Shown: positions 1 to 9,626, numbered from the stretch's first letter. The stretch is DNA of 64,000 nt from Alphaproteobacteria bacterium (GCA_028281325.1 JANQKC010000018.1:62001-126000); one strand, 5' to 3'. A program made the numbers and translations. Notes: generated from the letters alone by a model not told the origin.

Positions 1-1
1 C

Positions 2-898
2 GCGTTGGAACTGGATGCGGTCGAAACGTTGACGCCGGCATTGGCGCGGGCGGCGGCTGCTTTTCAATCCGGTCTCGGCGCGCCGTGCAGCGTCATGGTC
101 AACGCCGCGCCGACAACACAGCAACCGGTGACGGCGCGGTTTAAGACCGGCGATTGCGTCGTCTTGAATCTCGATGGCGTGCGGACATGGCGTGTGTTCG
201 GCGGCAGCTTCGAGAATCCGTTGGATATGCCGGGCTACGCCTTCGACAGCCTGCCGATCGATTTCCATGAGGCGACCTGCGGCGGCGTCGAGCAGGAGGT
301 TACGCTCCGCCCCGGCGCGGGCCTCTATGTTCCCGCCGGCCGCTACCACGACGCGCCGGCGGGGTCCGGTAGCGGGCTGCATCTCGAATTCCATGTCGTC
401 CGGCCGACCGGGATCGACCTGGCGGCATTGCTCGAAACCATGGTGTCCGAAGACGCCGTGTACCGAACCGCGATGCCCCGGCCCGAAGATGCGGCGGTGC
501 ATGACGCGCATTTCGCGGCCTTGTCGGCGCGCCTGCCCGAGTTGGCGGCGGAGTTGGGCTTGGCGGCGCGGATGCGGGACGAACAGCGGCGAACGGCCTT
601 CCGGGATTGCGTCGGCGGTTTCACCTTGCCGTCGCAGGCGGACGCCGTGGTCTATCGCGTGCGGGCGGGCGGGGCGAAACTCGTCCGGCGTGGTCCGGAC
701 TGGCTGCTGCGCACGCCGCACGGCAAGGCGACGATGCCGTCGGAAGCGGCCCGCACCGTTGCCGAATGGGCCATGGGCCGGGATTTCGTCACCGACGCGG
801 ATGCCGCGCGCGCCGTGCCCGACATGGCGGCGGCGGATCGCGAAACGGCGTTCGCGGCGCTGTGCGACGCGGGCTTGCTGGAAACGGTCGGAGGGTGA
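2..898 (+). CDS. JmjC-type cupin protein, 5'-truncated, iron site degenerate
   Basis: The frame is open to the left edge, so this is the 3' part of a longer gene. It aligns by eye with the next protein from about residue 115 of that protein onward, so roughly 110 residues probably lie outside the window. The cupin/JmjC fold is suggested by the glycine-rich barrel strands and the distal histidine in YVPAGRYHDAP. Where the neighbour has the iron-binding HxD (AHFDHTD), this protein reads ARFKTGD (bases 131-151), so both metal ligands are replaced by Arg and Lys. It is therefore likely inactive as an Fe(II)/2-oxoglutarate oxygenase and may be a partner subunit or a substrate-binding protein. The stop codon ends one base before the GTG of the next gene, which indicates one operon. 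Substrate unknown. Confidence 0.75.
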   Translation, partial: ALELDAVETLTPALARAAAAFQSGLGAPCSVMVNAAPTTQQPVTARFKTGDCVVLNLDGVRTWRVFGGSFENPLDMPGYAFDSLPIDFHEATCGGVEQEVTLRPGAGLYVPAGRYHDAPAGSGSGLHLEFHVVRPTGIDLAALLETMVSEDAVYRTAMPRPEDAAVHDAHFAALSARLPELAAELGLAARMRDEQRRTAFRDCVGGFTLPSQADAVVYRVRAGGAKLVRRGPDWLLRTPHGKATMPSEAARTVAEWAMGRDFVTDADAARAVPDMAAADRETAFAALCDAGLLETVGG

Positions 899-899
899 C

Positions 900-2060
900 G
901 TGACGGCGCGCGATATGACCTTCCAACGGCTGCTCGACCCGGTATCGCGTCACGCCTTCGAGTCGGACTATCGCGACCGGCGTCACCTGCATGTGCCCGG
1001 GCCGGAGGATAAGTTCGCCGACATCTTCTCCTGGGATGCCTTCAACGCGCTGCTCGATATGTCCACGCTCTGGTCGAGCAAGACCATGCTGCTGGCGGTC
1101 AACGGACCATCCCTGCCGGCGAAGGATTATTGCGTCCCGGTCGACGCCCGCGACGGCCATCCGGCGATGCGGCCGGACCGTGCCAAGGTCATGCAGCAGA
1201 TCCGCGCCGGCGCGACGCTGGTGCTCAACCTCACCGAATCCCTCACGCCGGAACTGGCGCATGTCGCTGGCCTGCTGCAGGTGGTCTACGGCTGTCCGCT
1301 GAAGTGCAACATCTACTGTTCCTGGCAGGAACAGAAAGGCTTCCAGGCGCATTTCGATCACACCGACGTCTTCGTGCTGCATATCGCCGGGCGCAAGCAC
1401 TGGAACCTGTACGAAGGCCGATTCGAGCAGCCGGTCTCCAGCACCGAGTTCGCCTTCACCGCGCTGCCGAAGGAATTCCACGACGAGAAGAAGGGCGCCA
1501 TCGCCGAGGAACTCGAACTGACGCCGGGCGACCTGCTCTACATCCCGAAGGGCCAGTATCATGACGCCTTGGCGACGAGCGAGGCGACGCTGCACCTGAC
1601 CTTCGGTGTGATCCAGCCGAACGGCGTCGACCTGCTCGGCCTGATCGGCCGCAGTCTCGCCGAGGACCCGATGTTCCGCGCGCCCCTGCCGCATTTCGAC
1701 GATACGGCGGCGCATGACGCGCATGTCGCGAAACTGGTCGGACGTCTCGCCGAGATCGTCGGCATGCCGACGACCCGCGACTATATGCGGAATTATCAGC
1801 AAGGCACGGCGACGATGGAATGCCTGCCGGTGTTCGACCTGCCGTCGCCGCATGCGGTCGACCTGTACTGGGTGCGCGGCGCCGGCGTGGCGGAGACTCT
1901 GTCGGGCGAGGATCGCGAGGTCGCCGATTGGGTCGCCGGGCGCGAGTATTTCACCACCGCTGACCTGACCCGCGCCTTCAGTCTGTGGGACGGGGTGCGC
2001 CTGGCGCAGGTGGTCGACCGCCTCGTCGCCGCCGGCATGATCCAGCGCCGCGAGGGATAG
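900..2060 (+). CDS. JmjC-domain cupin (Fe(II)/2-oxoglutarate oxygenase-like) protein
   Basis: A 386-residue protein of the JmjC/cupin_8 family, related to ribosomal oxygenases and protein or peptide hydroxylases. The iron triad is visible: HFD at residues 151-153 and the distal His at about 221 in YIPKGQYHDAL. A basic residue before the Trp in IAGRKHW is typical of the family. The C-terminal third (about residues 285-386) looks like a winged-helix-type domain as in RoxA-like proteins; that part is inference. The GTG start at 900 has GGAGG five bases upstream; an ATG at 915 lacks a comparable ribosome binding site. It follows a paralog with a destroyed HxD motif, suggesting an active/inactive pair. 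The target that it hydroxylates cannot be told from this window. Confidence 0.85.
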   Translation: MTARDMTFQRLLDPVSRHAFESDYRDRRHLHVPGPEDKFADIFSWDAFNALLDMSTLWSSKTMLLAVNGPSLPAKDYCVPVDARDGHPAMRPDRAKVMQQIRAGATLVLNLTESLTPELAHVAGLLQVVYGCPLKCNIYCSWQEQKGFQAHFDHTDVFVLHIAGRKHWNLYEGRFEQPVSSTEFAFTALPKEFHDEKKGAIAEELELTPGDLLYIPKGQYHDALATSEATLHLTFGVIQPNGVDLLGLIGRSLAEDPMFRAPLPHFDDTAAHDAHVAKLVGRLAEIVGMPTTRDYMRNYQQGTATMECLPVFDLPSPHAVDLYWVRGAGVAETLSGEDREVADWVAGREYFTTADLTRAFSLWDGVRLAQVVDRLVAAGMIQRREG

Positions 2061-2075
2061 TCCGATTAACGACAC

Positions 2076-2104
2076 TTGATCTTGTGGTGCCGGCAGCGCT
2101 ATAC
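2076..2104 (+). promoter_or_regulatory. Sigma-70-type promoter for the small gene at 2113
   Basis: TTGATC (2076-2081) and CTATAC (2099-2104) are separated by 17 bases. A start site about seven bases downstream would fall at about 2111, almost on the ATG at 2113, so the mRNA would be nearly leaderless. Confidence 0.45.
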
Positions 2105-2112
2105 CTCCAAAT

Positions 2113-2370
2113 ATGGTAGCAGATGGTCCAGCCGGTCCCGCGGGACCGGGCCAAATCCCCGGCGTTGCCCCGACCCGCCAACAGCCGCAGCGGCAGGACA
2201 CGCCGCAACAGGCGCGGACGCCCAATCAGGTGCCCGCGCCGGCCGTGCAGAACCCCACGGATGTGGAGGCGGCGGCGAAACGGCTGGATGTCTTGTTGGA
2301 CAAGGATGCCGGAACCGGCCCGCGCCAGGACGTGCCGCGCCGAGGCTTCTACCTCAACCTGCTCGTCTAA
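2113..2370 (+). CDS. Small Pro/Gln-rich hypothetical protein
   Basis: An 85-residue product that I do not recognise. The first half is rich in Pro, Gln, Gly and Ala and looks disordered; the second half has a short predicted helix (PTDVEAAAKRLDVLLDK) and a hydrophobic tail ending RRGFYLNLLV. There is no signal peptide or clear membrane segment and no Shine-Dalgarno sequence. A good promoter places the start of transcription about two bases before the ATG, which would suit leaderless translation. The stop codon abuts the left end of a MITE-like repeat, so nothing can be inferred from the downstream side. The case for a real gene rests on the promoter and the composition of the tail. Confidence 0.5.
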   Translation: MVADGPAGPAGPGQIPGVAPTRQQPQRQDTPQQARTPNQVPAPAVQNPTDVEAAAKRLDVLLDKDAGTGPRQDVPRRGFYLNLLV

Positions 2371-2523
2371 CAGGCTACCGAAAAAGTCATTTGGATTCTT
2401 CGAGACGGGCCTATCGGCCCTCCTCAGGATGCGGAAAACAAACAAAAAGCCTCATGGTGAGGAGGCGCGATAGCGCCGTCTCGAACCATGGAGACCCAAG
2501 ATCATGTCTCTTTCAGCAGCCTG
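2371..2523. repeat. MITE-like element carrying an inverted pair of REP-like palindromes
   Basis: Imperfect terminal inverted repeats of 20 bases (2371-2390 and 2504-2523, 16 of 20 matching; core CAGGCT..CGAAAAAG) enclose two inverted copies of a REP-like unit, 2398-2431 and 2450-2490. Each unit reads CTTCGAGACG, a self-complementary core, then CCTCAGGATG or the complement. The first core is GGGCCTATCGGCCC, the second GGCGCGATAGCGCC. The element sits exactly between the stop codon of the small gene and the stop of ftsY. A related pair without these ends is found at 38918-39021. Units of this type are widespread between genes in alphaproteobacteria. Confidence 0.7.
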
Positions 2524-2534
2524 CTGAATCTCGG

Positions 2535-3461
2535 TCAGTCTTCCAGGCCCATCAGGCCGCGCGCGAAGCTGGTCGCGTCGAAGGGGCGCAGGTCGTCCGC
2601 GCCTTCGCCGACGCCGATCGCGCGCACCGGGATGCCGAACTTCTCCGCCAGCGCCACCAGCACGCCGCCCTTGGCGGACCCGTCGAGCTTGGTCACCACC
2701 AGCCCGGTGATCGGCAGCATCTCCTTGAAGGTCTCGATCTGGCTCAGCGCGTTCTGGCCGGTGGTGGCGTCGAGCACGAGCAGGCAGTCATGCGGCGCGT
2801 CGGGGTCGAGCTTGGCGATGACCCGCGCGATCTTCTCCAGTTCGGCCATCAAATTGGCTTTGTTGTGCAGCCGCCCGGCGGTGTCGATCAGCAGCACGTC
2901 GGCGGCGTCGGCCTGGGCGGTCTGCAATGCGTCGAAGGCGAGGCCGGCCGAATCCGCGTTGGGTTGGCCGGCGATCACCGGACAACCGGTGCGCTCGCCC
3001 CAGACCTTGAGCTGTTCGACCGCGGCGGCGCGGAAGGTGTCGCCCGCGGCCATGACCACGCGGTGACCGTCTTCGTTGAGCGCCTTGGCGAACTTGCCAA
3101 TGGTGGTCGTCTTGCCGGTGCCGTTGACCCCGATCACCAGCACCACATGCGGCTTGCGCGACCGGTCGATCTCGAGCGGCTGGGCGACGGGCTCCAGGAT
3201 TTTCGCGATTTCCTCGGCCAACGCGCCGCGCACCTCTTCCGGCGACACTTCCTTGTCGAACCGGGTGGCGGCAATGCTGCTCGCCAGCTTCGCGGCGGTG
3301 GCTGGGCCCACGTCGGCGGTGATCAGAACCTCTTCCAATCCTTCCAGCGCTTCGCCGTCGAGCTTGCGCCGGGTCAGTACCCCCGCGATGCCGTCGACGA
3401 TCCGGTTGGAGGATTTGCTGAGGCCGGCGCGAAGGCGCGACAGCCAACCTTGACCGCTCAT
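2535..3461 (-). CDS. ftsY: Signal recognition particle receptor FtsY
   Basis: SRP receptor GTPase that docks ribosome-SRP complexes on the inner membrane. The N domain (about residues 20-95) is followed by the G domain with the P-loop GVNGTGKTTTIGKFA, DTFRAAAVEQL, DTAGRLHNKANLM and TKLDGSAKGG. At 308 residues it lacks the long acidic N-terminal A domain of E. coli FtsY, as is usual in alphaproteobacteria; a short amphipathic start (about residues 5-20) probably serves for membrane binding. The frame stays open far upstream, but the ATG at 3461 overlaps the mtaB stop as ATGA, and homology starts there. It is the last gene of dapF-mtaB-ftsY and pairs functionally with Ffh encoded divergently at 5800. 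Confidence 0.95.
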   Translation of the reverse strand: MSGQGWLSRLRAGLSKSSNRIVDGIAGVLTRRKLDGEALEGLEEVLITADVGPATAAKLASSIAATRFDKEVSPEEVRGALAEEIAKILEPVAQPLEIDRSRKPHVVLVIGVNGTGKTTTIGKFAKALNEDGHRVVMAAGDTFRAAAVEQLKVWGERTGCPVIAGQPNADSAGLAFDALQTAQADAADVLLIDTAGRLHNKANLMAELEKIARVIAKLDPDAPHDCLLVLDATTGQNALSQIETFKEMLPITGLVVTKLDGSAKGGVLVALAEKFGIPVRAIGVGEGADDLRPFDATSFARGLMGLED

Positions 3462-4720
3462 GCCGCGACCTCGGCTAGAAGCGTGCCGGTCAGCGTGGTC
3501 TCGTCGGTTCCAGTGATTCGCATCCGCACGAGCGCGCCCGGTGCTAGGCCGTCTGGCAATTGGACTGGTGCATACTGCTCGGTGCGGCCGCGCTCTGCGG
3601 TCTCCACCAGCACGGTCGCGTCTTGGCCGACGCAACCCTTCAGGAAAGCGGCGACGCGGCGTTCGCCGGCCTGGCGCAGTTGCCGCGCCCGGTCGCGGCG
3701 GACCGCCTTCGGCAGTTGCGGCATGCGGGCGGCGGGGGTGCCGGGACGCGGCGAATAGGGGAAGACATGCAGCCAGGTCAGGCCGCAGTCGTCGATCAAG
3801 TCCAGGCTCCGACGGAACATGGCGTCGGTCTCCGTTGGGAAGCCGGCGATCAGGTCGGCCCCGAACACCGCGTCCGGGCGCAGCGCGCGAACCTGCTCGC
3901 AGAAGGCGACGGCGTCGGCGCGGCTGTGGCGGCGCTTCATCCGCTTGAGGATCATGTCGTCGCCGGCCTGCAGCGACAGGTGCAGATGCGGCATCAGCCG
4001 GGGTTCCCCGGCGATCAGGTCCAGCAGGTCGTCGTCGACCTCGACCGCGTCGATCGAGGAAATGCGCAGGCGCGGCAGGTCCGGCACCAGCGCCAGCAGG
4101 CGGCGGACCATCTGCCCCAGCGCCGGCCGGCCCGGCAGGTCCGCGCCGTAAGAGGTGATGTCCACGCCGGTCAGCACGACCTCGGCATAGCCGTTCGCGG
4201 CCAGCTGCTGAACCTGTTGCACGATTTGGCCGATCGGTACCGACCGGCTGTTGCCGCGGCCATACGGGATGACGCAGAAGGTGCAGCGGTGGTCGCAGCC
4301 GTTCTGCACCTGGACGAAGGCGCGGGCGCGGTCCTCGAAACCGGCGATCAGGTGCCCGGCGGTTTCCTGCACCGTCATGATGTCGCTGACCGCGAGGGGC
4401 GCGTCGGCGTCGGGCGCGAAACTCTCCGCCTGCATTTTCTCGGTGTTGCCGATCACGCGGTCCACTTCGGGCATGGCGGCGAAGGCGTCGGCGTCCCGTT
4501 GCGCCGCGCAGCCGGTGACGACGATCCGGGCTGTCGGATTGTCGCGGCGGGCCTTGCGGATCGCCTGGCGCGCTTGCCGCTCGGCTTCCGCGGTGACGGC
4601 GCAGGTATTGACGATCACCGCGTCCCGCAACCCGGCATTCTCGGCATGGCCGCGCATGACCTCGGATTCGAAGGCGTTCAGCCGGCAGCCGAAGGTGATG
4701 ATCTGCGGGCGGACGGTCAT
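3458..4720 (-). CDS. mtaB: tRNA (N6-threonylcarbamoyladenosine(37)) methylthiotransferase MtaB
   Basis: Radical-SAM methylthiotransferase that converts t6A37 to ms2t6A37 in tRNAs reading ANN codons. The N-terminal UPF0004 domain has the three cysteines of the auxiliary cluster (FGCRLN, VNTCAVT, VTGCAAQ). The radical-SAM motif CDHRCTFC lies near residue 150, in QNGCDHRCTFCVIPYGRG. A C-terminal TRAM-like domain covers about residues 360-420. The length of 420 residues is normal. Start and stop overlap the neighbours by four bases (ATGA) at both ends, so dapF, mtaB and ftsY are translationally coupled. MtaB is preferred over MiaB and RimO because of the short form, the FGCRLN start and the dapF/ftsY context. 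Confidence 0.92.
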   Translation of the reverse strand: MTVRPQIITFGCRLNAFESEVMRGHAENAGLRDAVIVNTCAVTAEAERQARQAIRKARRDNPTARIVVTGCAAQRDADAFAAMPEVDRVIGNTEKMQAESFAPDADAPLAVSDIMTVQETAGHLIAGFEDRARAFVQVQNGCDHRCTFCVIPYGRGNSRSVPIGQIVQQVQQLAANGYAEVVLTGVDITSYGADLPGRPALGQMVRRLLALVPDLPRLRISSIDAVEVDDDLLDLIAGEPRLMPHLHLSLQAGDDMILKRMKRRHSRADAVAFCEQVRALRPDAVFGADLIAGFPTETDAMFRRSLDLIDDCGLTWLHVFPYSPRPGTPAARMPQLPKAVRRDRARQLRQAGERRVAAFLKGCVGQDATVLVETAERGRTEQYAPVQLPDGLAPGALVRMRITGTDETTLTGTLLAEVAA

Positions 4721-5535
4721 GCGGCAAGCTCCCCGGTGAAGCTCAACGCGGTCGGCCCGGCGAGGATGACGTGGCCGTCTTCCTCGCGCCACTCGACCGA
4801 CAGCGTGCCGCCATCCAGATCGAGGTCGACCTTGCGTCCGGTCAGCCCGCGCCGGTGCGCGGCGACCGCGGTGGCGCAGGCCCCGCTGCCGCAGGCCTGG
4901 GTGATGCCGGCGCCGCGTTCCCATACCCGCAGCCGGATGCGGTCCGGCCCGGTCACCGTCGCGACCTCCACATTCGTGCGTTCCGGGAACATCGGATGAT
5001 GCTCGATCTCCGGCCCCAGTTCGGGCAGGTTGATTGCCTCGGCGTCGTCAACGAAGAAGACGCAGTGCGGGTTGCCCATGTTGACCGCCGCCGGATCGCT
5101 CAGCGGTCCCCGTTCGATCGGCAGCGATAGCGTGTCGGCCCGGTCGCGCAACGGGATGTCGGCCCACTCCAGCCGGGCGGGGCCCATATCGACGGCGACG
5201 ACGCCGTCCGCGCCGGTCTCGGCGGTCAGCAGCCCGGCCGCCGTTTGAACCGCCGCCGTCCGCCGGCCCGACTCCGCCATCAGCGCCGCGACGACGCAGC
5301 GGGTGCCGTTGCCGCAGGCGGCGGATTCGCTGCCGTCCGAGTTATAGAAACGCAGGCGCGCGTCCGCGCTGTCGTCATCCGATTGATCTATAAGGATAAG
5401 TTGATCGAACCCGACACCGCGTCGGCGGTCGGCGATGGCGCGAATCCGGTTCGGCGCGAGGTCGACGGGCGTGCTGCGCCGGTCGATCACGACGAAGTCG
5501 TTGCCGAGACCATGCATCTTGGTGAACGGGATCAT
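4717..5535 (-). CDS. dapF: Diaminopimelate epimerase
   Basis: Converts LL- to meso-diaminopimelate for lysine and peptidoglycan synthesis in the cytoplasm. The 272-residue protein has the two-lobed DapF fold, with one catalytic cysteine in each lobe: AACGNGTRC (about residue 73) and ACGSGACATAVAA (about residue 218). The N-terminus MIPFTKMHGLGNDFVVIDRR is the family signature. The ATG at 5535 is chosen because AAGGAT lies about seven bases upstream and homology begins there; a GTG at 5556 would add seven residues without support. It is the first gene of an operon with mtaB and ftsY, and a promoter is seen just upstream. Asd, encoded at 16.4 kb, serves the same pathway. Confidence 0.95.
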   Translation of the reverse strand: MIPFTKMHGLGNDFVVIDRRSTPVDLAPNRIRAIADRRRGVGFDQLILIDQSDDDSADARLRFYNSDGSESAACGNGTRCVVAALMAESGRRTAAVQTAAGLLTAETGADGVVAVDMGPARLEWADIPLRDRADTLSLPIERGPLSDPAAVNMGNPHCVFFVDDAEAINLPELGPEIEHHPMFPERTNVEVATVTGPDRIRLRVWERGAGITQACGSGACATAVAAHRRGLTGRKVDLDLDGGTLSVEWREEDGHVILAGPTALSFTGELAA

Positions 5536-5559
5536 TGCCGCTATCCTTGTGAACACAGC

Positions 5560-5589
5560 CTTATATGGCGGCGACGGCGCGCAAGTCTA
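5560..5589 (-). promoter_or_regulatory. Putative dapF promoter
   Basis: On the minus strand TAGACT (5589-5584) and TATAAG (5565-5560) are 18 bases apart. The predicted start near 5553 leaves a leader of about 18 bases that contains the ribosome binding site of dapF. The -35 match is weak. Confidence 0.4.
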
Positions 5590-5634
5590 GGAAATTAAGG
5601 CGTTTCGATGTGATCCGGACCGTGTCTCCGGCGC

Positions 5635-5663
5635 TTGACTTGCCTGCCCGGCAGGGGTACAAG
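5635..5663 (+). promoter_or_regulatory. Promoter of the ffh-rpsP operon with an inverted repeat in the spacer
   Basis: TTGACT (5635-5640) and TACAAG (5658-5663) are 17 bases apart. The spacer holds the perfect inverted repeat CCTGCC-C-GGCAGG, a possible operator. The leader to ATG 5800 is about 130 bases and contains two stem-loops: AGCCCC/GGGGCT around 5696-5709, and CCAGT..GCGA/TCGC..ACTGG at 5713-5738. Confidence 0.55.
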
Positions 5664-5799
5664 CCGCCTGCCTTTTGAGAAAAAAGCATGCGGCCAGCCC
5701 CGAGGGGCTCCGCCAGTCCGCGAGGGTTCGCGCACTGGCGCCATTTCCCTTTGTGCGGGCCGTTGAGCCAACGACCGGCAGGACAGCGCAGGACACCCT

Positions 5800-7170
<1,371 letters not shown>

Positions 7171-7233
7171 AACGCGGTCACACACCGGAAACCAAAACGA
7201 CGCGTATTTTATCGACGAGGGAAACTCAAAGAT

Positions 7234-7773
7234 ATGTCACTTAAAATTCGACTAGCCCGGGGCGGCGCCAAGAAGCGGCCCTTTTACCGGATCGTTGTCG
7301 CCGACTCGCGGATGCCGCGCGACGGCCGTTTCATCGAGAAGGTGGGCACCTACAATCCCATGCTCAACAAGGACGATCCGAACCGGGTGACCCTGGTGCA
7401 GGACCGCGTCGAGCATTGGCTGTCGGTTGGCGCGTTGCCATCCGACCGGGTCGCCCGTTTCCTTGGCAAGGCGGAAATCATTCCGATGCCGACCTATCGC
7501 GAGTCGCCCAAGAAGAGCGCGCCGCGTCCGAAGACGTTGGAGAAACAAGCCGCCCGCGAAGAGAAGAAGCAGGCCGCCGCCGAAGCGGCCAAGGAAGCGG
7601 CTGCGGCCGCTGCGGCCGCGCCGGTTGAGGAACCCGCCGAGGAAGCCCCGGCCGAGGCGCCGGCGGAGGAAGCCGCCGCCGAAGCTCCCGCTGAAGAGGC
7701 AAAGGCCGAGGAGAAAGCCGAAGAGGCGCCTGCCGAGGACGCGGCGAAGGAAGAGGAGAAGAAGGACGGCTAA
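7234..7773 (+). CDS. rpsP: 30S ribosomal protein S16 with long acidic Ala/Glu tail
   Basis: Residues 1-80 are a normal S16 domain ([45 protein letters not shown]), which binds 16S rRNA early in 30S assembly. The remaining 100 residues are low-complexity Lys/Glu/Ala/Pro, first basic and then strongly acidic ([19 protein letters not shown]). Such tails occur in S16 of many alphaproteobacteria but are absent from the 82-residue E. coli protein. SD-like GAGGGAAA precedes the ATG. Cotranscription with ffh upstream and rimM 21 bases downstream is likely. Confidence 0.96.
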   Translation: MSLKIRLARGGAKKRPFYRIVVADSRMPRDGRFIEKVGTYNPMLNKDDPNRVTLVQDRVEHWLSVGALPSDRVARFLGKAEIIPMPTYRESPKKSAPRPKTLEKQAAREEKKQAAAEAAKEAAAAAAAAPVEEPAEEAPAEAPAEEAAAEAPAEEAKAEEKAEEAPAEDAAKEEEKKDG

Positions 7774-7794
7774 CGCCGTTCCGACCGGATCTTC

Positions 7795-8394
7795 ATGGTG
7801 ATGGAGCAAGTGGATATGGCGGACCGCAAGGTCTGTATCGGGGTGATAGCCGGCGCGCACGGGGTCCGTGGCCAAGTGCGCGTCAAGAGCTTCACCGCCG
7901 AACCGCAGGACGTGACGGCCTATGGCCCGGTCACGGACGCCAGCGGCGCGCGCCAATTCGACTTGCGCATCACGGGGGCGGCGCGCGGCATGATGCTGGC
8001 GAAGATCGACGGTGTCGGCGACCGTAACGCGGCGGAATTGCTGCGTGGCACCGAGCTGTATGTCGACCGCGACCGTCTGCCGGAACCCGATGAAGACGAG
8101 TTTTACTATGCCGATCTGATCGGCCTGGACGCGGTATCCACCGGTGGCGAGACGTTGGGCACCGTGCGCGCCATGCATAATTTTGGCGCGGGCGACATGA
8201 TCGAATTGGAGAACGCGTCCGGCAAGACCGAGATACTGCCGTTTACGGCGGCGGTGGTGCCGGCGATCGATCTGGCGGCCGGTGTGGTGACGATCGATCT
8301 GCCGCATGAGATTTTCGTGCGCCCCGACGCCCATCTCGACGAAGACAATGGGACCGGCGACGGCGGGGACGAGAGCGGGGAGGCCAGCAGATGA
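7795..8394 (+). CDS. rimM: Ribosome maturation factor RimM
   Basis: Assembly factor for the 30S head that binds S19. It has an N-terminal RimM barrel ([20 protein letters not shown]) and a C-terminal PRC barrel ([16 protein letters not shown], with [20 protein letters not shown] near the end), followed by an acidic Asp/Glu/Gly tail. Three ATG codons lie close together (7795, 7801, 7816). The last gives MADRKVCIG and has GGAG nine bases upstream, so the true protein could be 192 rather than 199 residues. The stop overlaps the trmD start (ATGA). Confidence 0.93.
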   Translation: MVMEQVDMADRKVCIGVIAGAHGVRGQVRVKSFTAEPQDVTAYGPVTDASGARQFDLRITGAARGMMLAKIDGVGDRNAAELLRGTELYVDRDRLPEPDEDEFYYADLIGLDAVSTGGETLGTVRAMHNFGAGDMIELENASGKTEILPFTAAVVPAIDLAAGVVTIDLPHEIFVRPDAHLDEDNGTGDGGDESGEASR

Positions 8395-9083
8395 GCTGGG
8401 ATGCGCGCGTGCTGACCCTGTTTCCGGAAATGTTCCCGGGGCCGCTCGGCGATTCGCTAGCCGGTAAGGCGATGGCGGGCGGCCTTTGGTCGTTGCGTAC
8501 CATCGACATCCGCGACTTCGCGACGGACCGCCACGCCACGGTGGACGACACGCCCTTCGGCGGCGGGCCGGGCATGGTGATGCGGGCGGACGTGGTCGAC
8601 GACGCGATCGCATCGGTCGCCGACGAGGAAGGGCCCTTGGTCTACCTCACGCCGCGCGGTCGGCGGCTCGATCAGTCGCTGGTCGGCGTCTTGGCGGCCG
8701 GTCCGGGCATGACGGTGTTGTGCGGGCGCTATGAGGGGATCGACGAACGGGTGATCGAATCCCGCGACGTCACGGAAATCAGTCTCGGCGATTTCGTGCT
8801 GTCCGGTGGCGAGCCGGCGGCGGTCGCGCTGATCGACGCCTGCGTGCGGCTGTTGCCCGGCGTGATGGGCGATGCCGCGTCGCTCGAAGAGGAAAGCTTT
8901 CAAAGCGGACTATTGGAATATCCGCAGTATACGCGGCCCGCGGAATGGCGCGGCCGGTCGGTGCCGGCGGTCCTGCTGTCCGGGCACCACGAAAAGATCC
9001 GCGCCTGGCGGCGCGAACAGGCAGAACGCATTACCCGCGAGCGGCGGCCCGATCTCTGGGACCGCTATGCCGCGCAGATTTAA
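8391..9083 (+). CDS. trmD: tRNA (guanine-N1)-methyltransferase TrmD
   Basis: SAM-dependent SPOUT-family enzyme that forms m1G37 next to anticodons and prevents +1 frameshifting. The trefoil-knot SAM site is visible in [14 protein letters not shown] and [14 protein letters not shown], and the start [13 protein letters not shown] is typical. The conserved TRPAEWRG, with the following [20 protein letters not shown], binds tRNA. Length 230 residues is normal. Its first codon overlaps the rimM stop by four bases, so translation is coupled; rplS follows 17 bases later. Confidence 0.96.
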   Translation: MSWDARVLTLFPEMFPGPLGDSLAGKAMAGGLWSLRTIDIRDFATDRHATVDDTPFGGGPGMVMRADVVDDAIASVADEEGPLVYLTPRGRRLDQSLVGVLAAGPGMTVLCGRYEGIDERVIESRDVTEISLGDFVLSGGEPAAVALIDACVRLLPGVMGDAASLEEESFQSGLLEYPQYTRPAEWRGRSVPAVLLSGHHEKIRAWRREQAERITRERRPDLWDRYAAQI

Positions 9084-9100
9084 GGAACGAGGACGGAAAC

Positions 9101-9559
9101 ATGAACATCATTCAACAGGTAGAGCAGGCCCAGCTGGACAAGCTCCTGGCCGAACGCGATATCCCGCCGTTTCGGCCGGGTGACACGATCCGTGTACAGG
9201 TGCGCGTCGTCGAAGGCACCCGCGAGCGGATCCAGGCCTTCGAAGGCGTGTGTATCGGCCGGAAGAACGCCGGCTTGAACAGCTCCTTCACGGTGCGCAA
9301 GATCAGCTACGGCGAAGGCGTCGAGCGGGTCTTTCCGCTGCACAGCCCGCGGATCGATGCGATCGAGGTGGTGCGCCGGGGCTCGGTCCGCCGCGCGAAA
9401 CTGTATTATCTTCGCGGCCGGCGCGGGAAGTCGGCCCGGATTACCGAGGATACGAGCCAGCGCCGTGCCCAGGAAGCCGCGGCGCATAGCGACGCGGCGG
9501 ACGCCAAGGCGAAGGCCGTCGAAGCGTCAGCCGCTGTCGAAGAGAAGTCGGAAGACTAG
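9101..9559 (+). CDS. rplS: 50S ribosomal protein L19 with C-terminal extension
   Basis: L19 sits at the 30S-50S interface. Residues 1-115 match the family ([68 protein letters not shown]). About 35 extra residues, rich in Ala, Glu and Lys, follow, again a common alphaproteobacterial trait. The ATG at 9101 is chosen over in-frame upstream codons because it gives the canonical start and is preceded by GGACGGAAAC. It is the last gene of the ffh operon; the next gene, leuC, starts 67 bases later. Confidence 0.96.
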   Translation: MNIIQQVEQAQLDKLLAERDIPPFRPGDTIRVQVRVVEGTRERIQAFEGVCIGRKNAGLNSSFTVRKISYGEGVERVFPLHSPRIDAIEVVRRGSVRRAKLYYLRGRRGKSARITEDTSQRRAQEAAAHSDAADAKAKAVEASAAVEEKSED

Positions 9560-9626
9560 ATAAAGTATAATAAGACCAATTGCGAGCCCAAGGGCAACGA
9601 CCCACCGGGCGCCGGGAGCGTAGGTG

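Noticed and set aside
174-2060. 628-codon open frame spanning both JmjC genes
   Set aside because: Its first 240 codons are an Arg/Pro-rich shadow of the upstream gene; the real gene in this frame starts at GTG 900.
2535-4727. 730-codon frame as an extended FtsY
   Set aside because: The part beyond 3461 lies antisense-frame to mtaB and has no family similarity; FtsY homology and the ATGA overlap define the start at 3461.
9560-9626. Leucine leader peptide or attenuator before leuC
   Set aside because: The 67-base gap has no Leu-codon run and no terminator/antiterminator pair.
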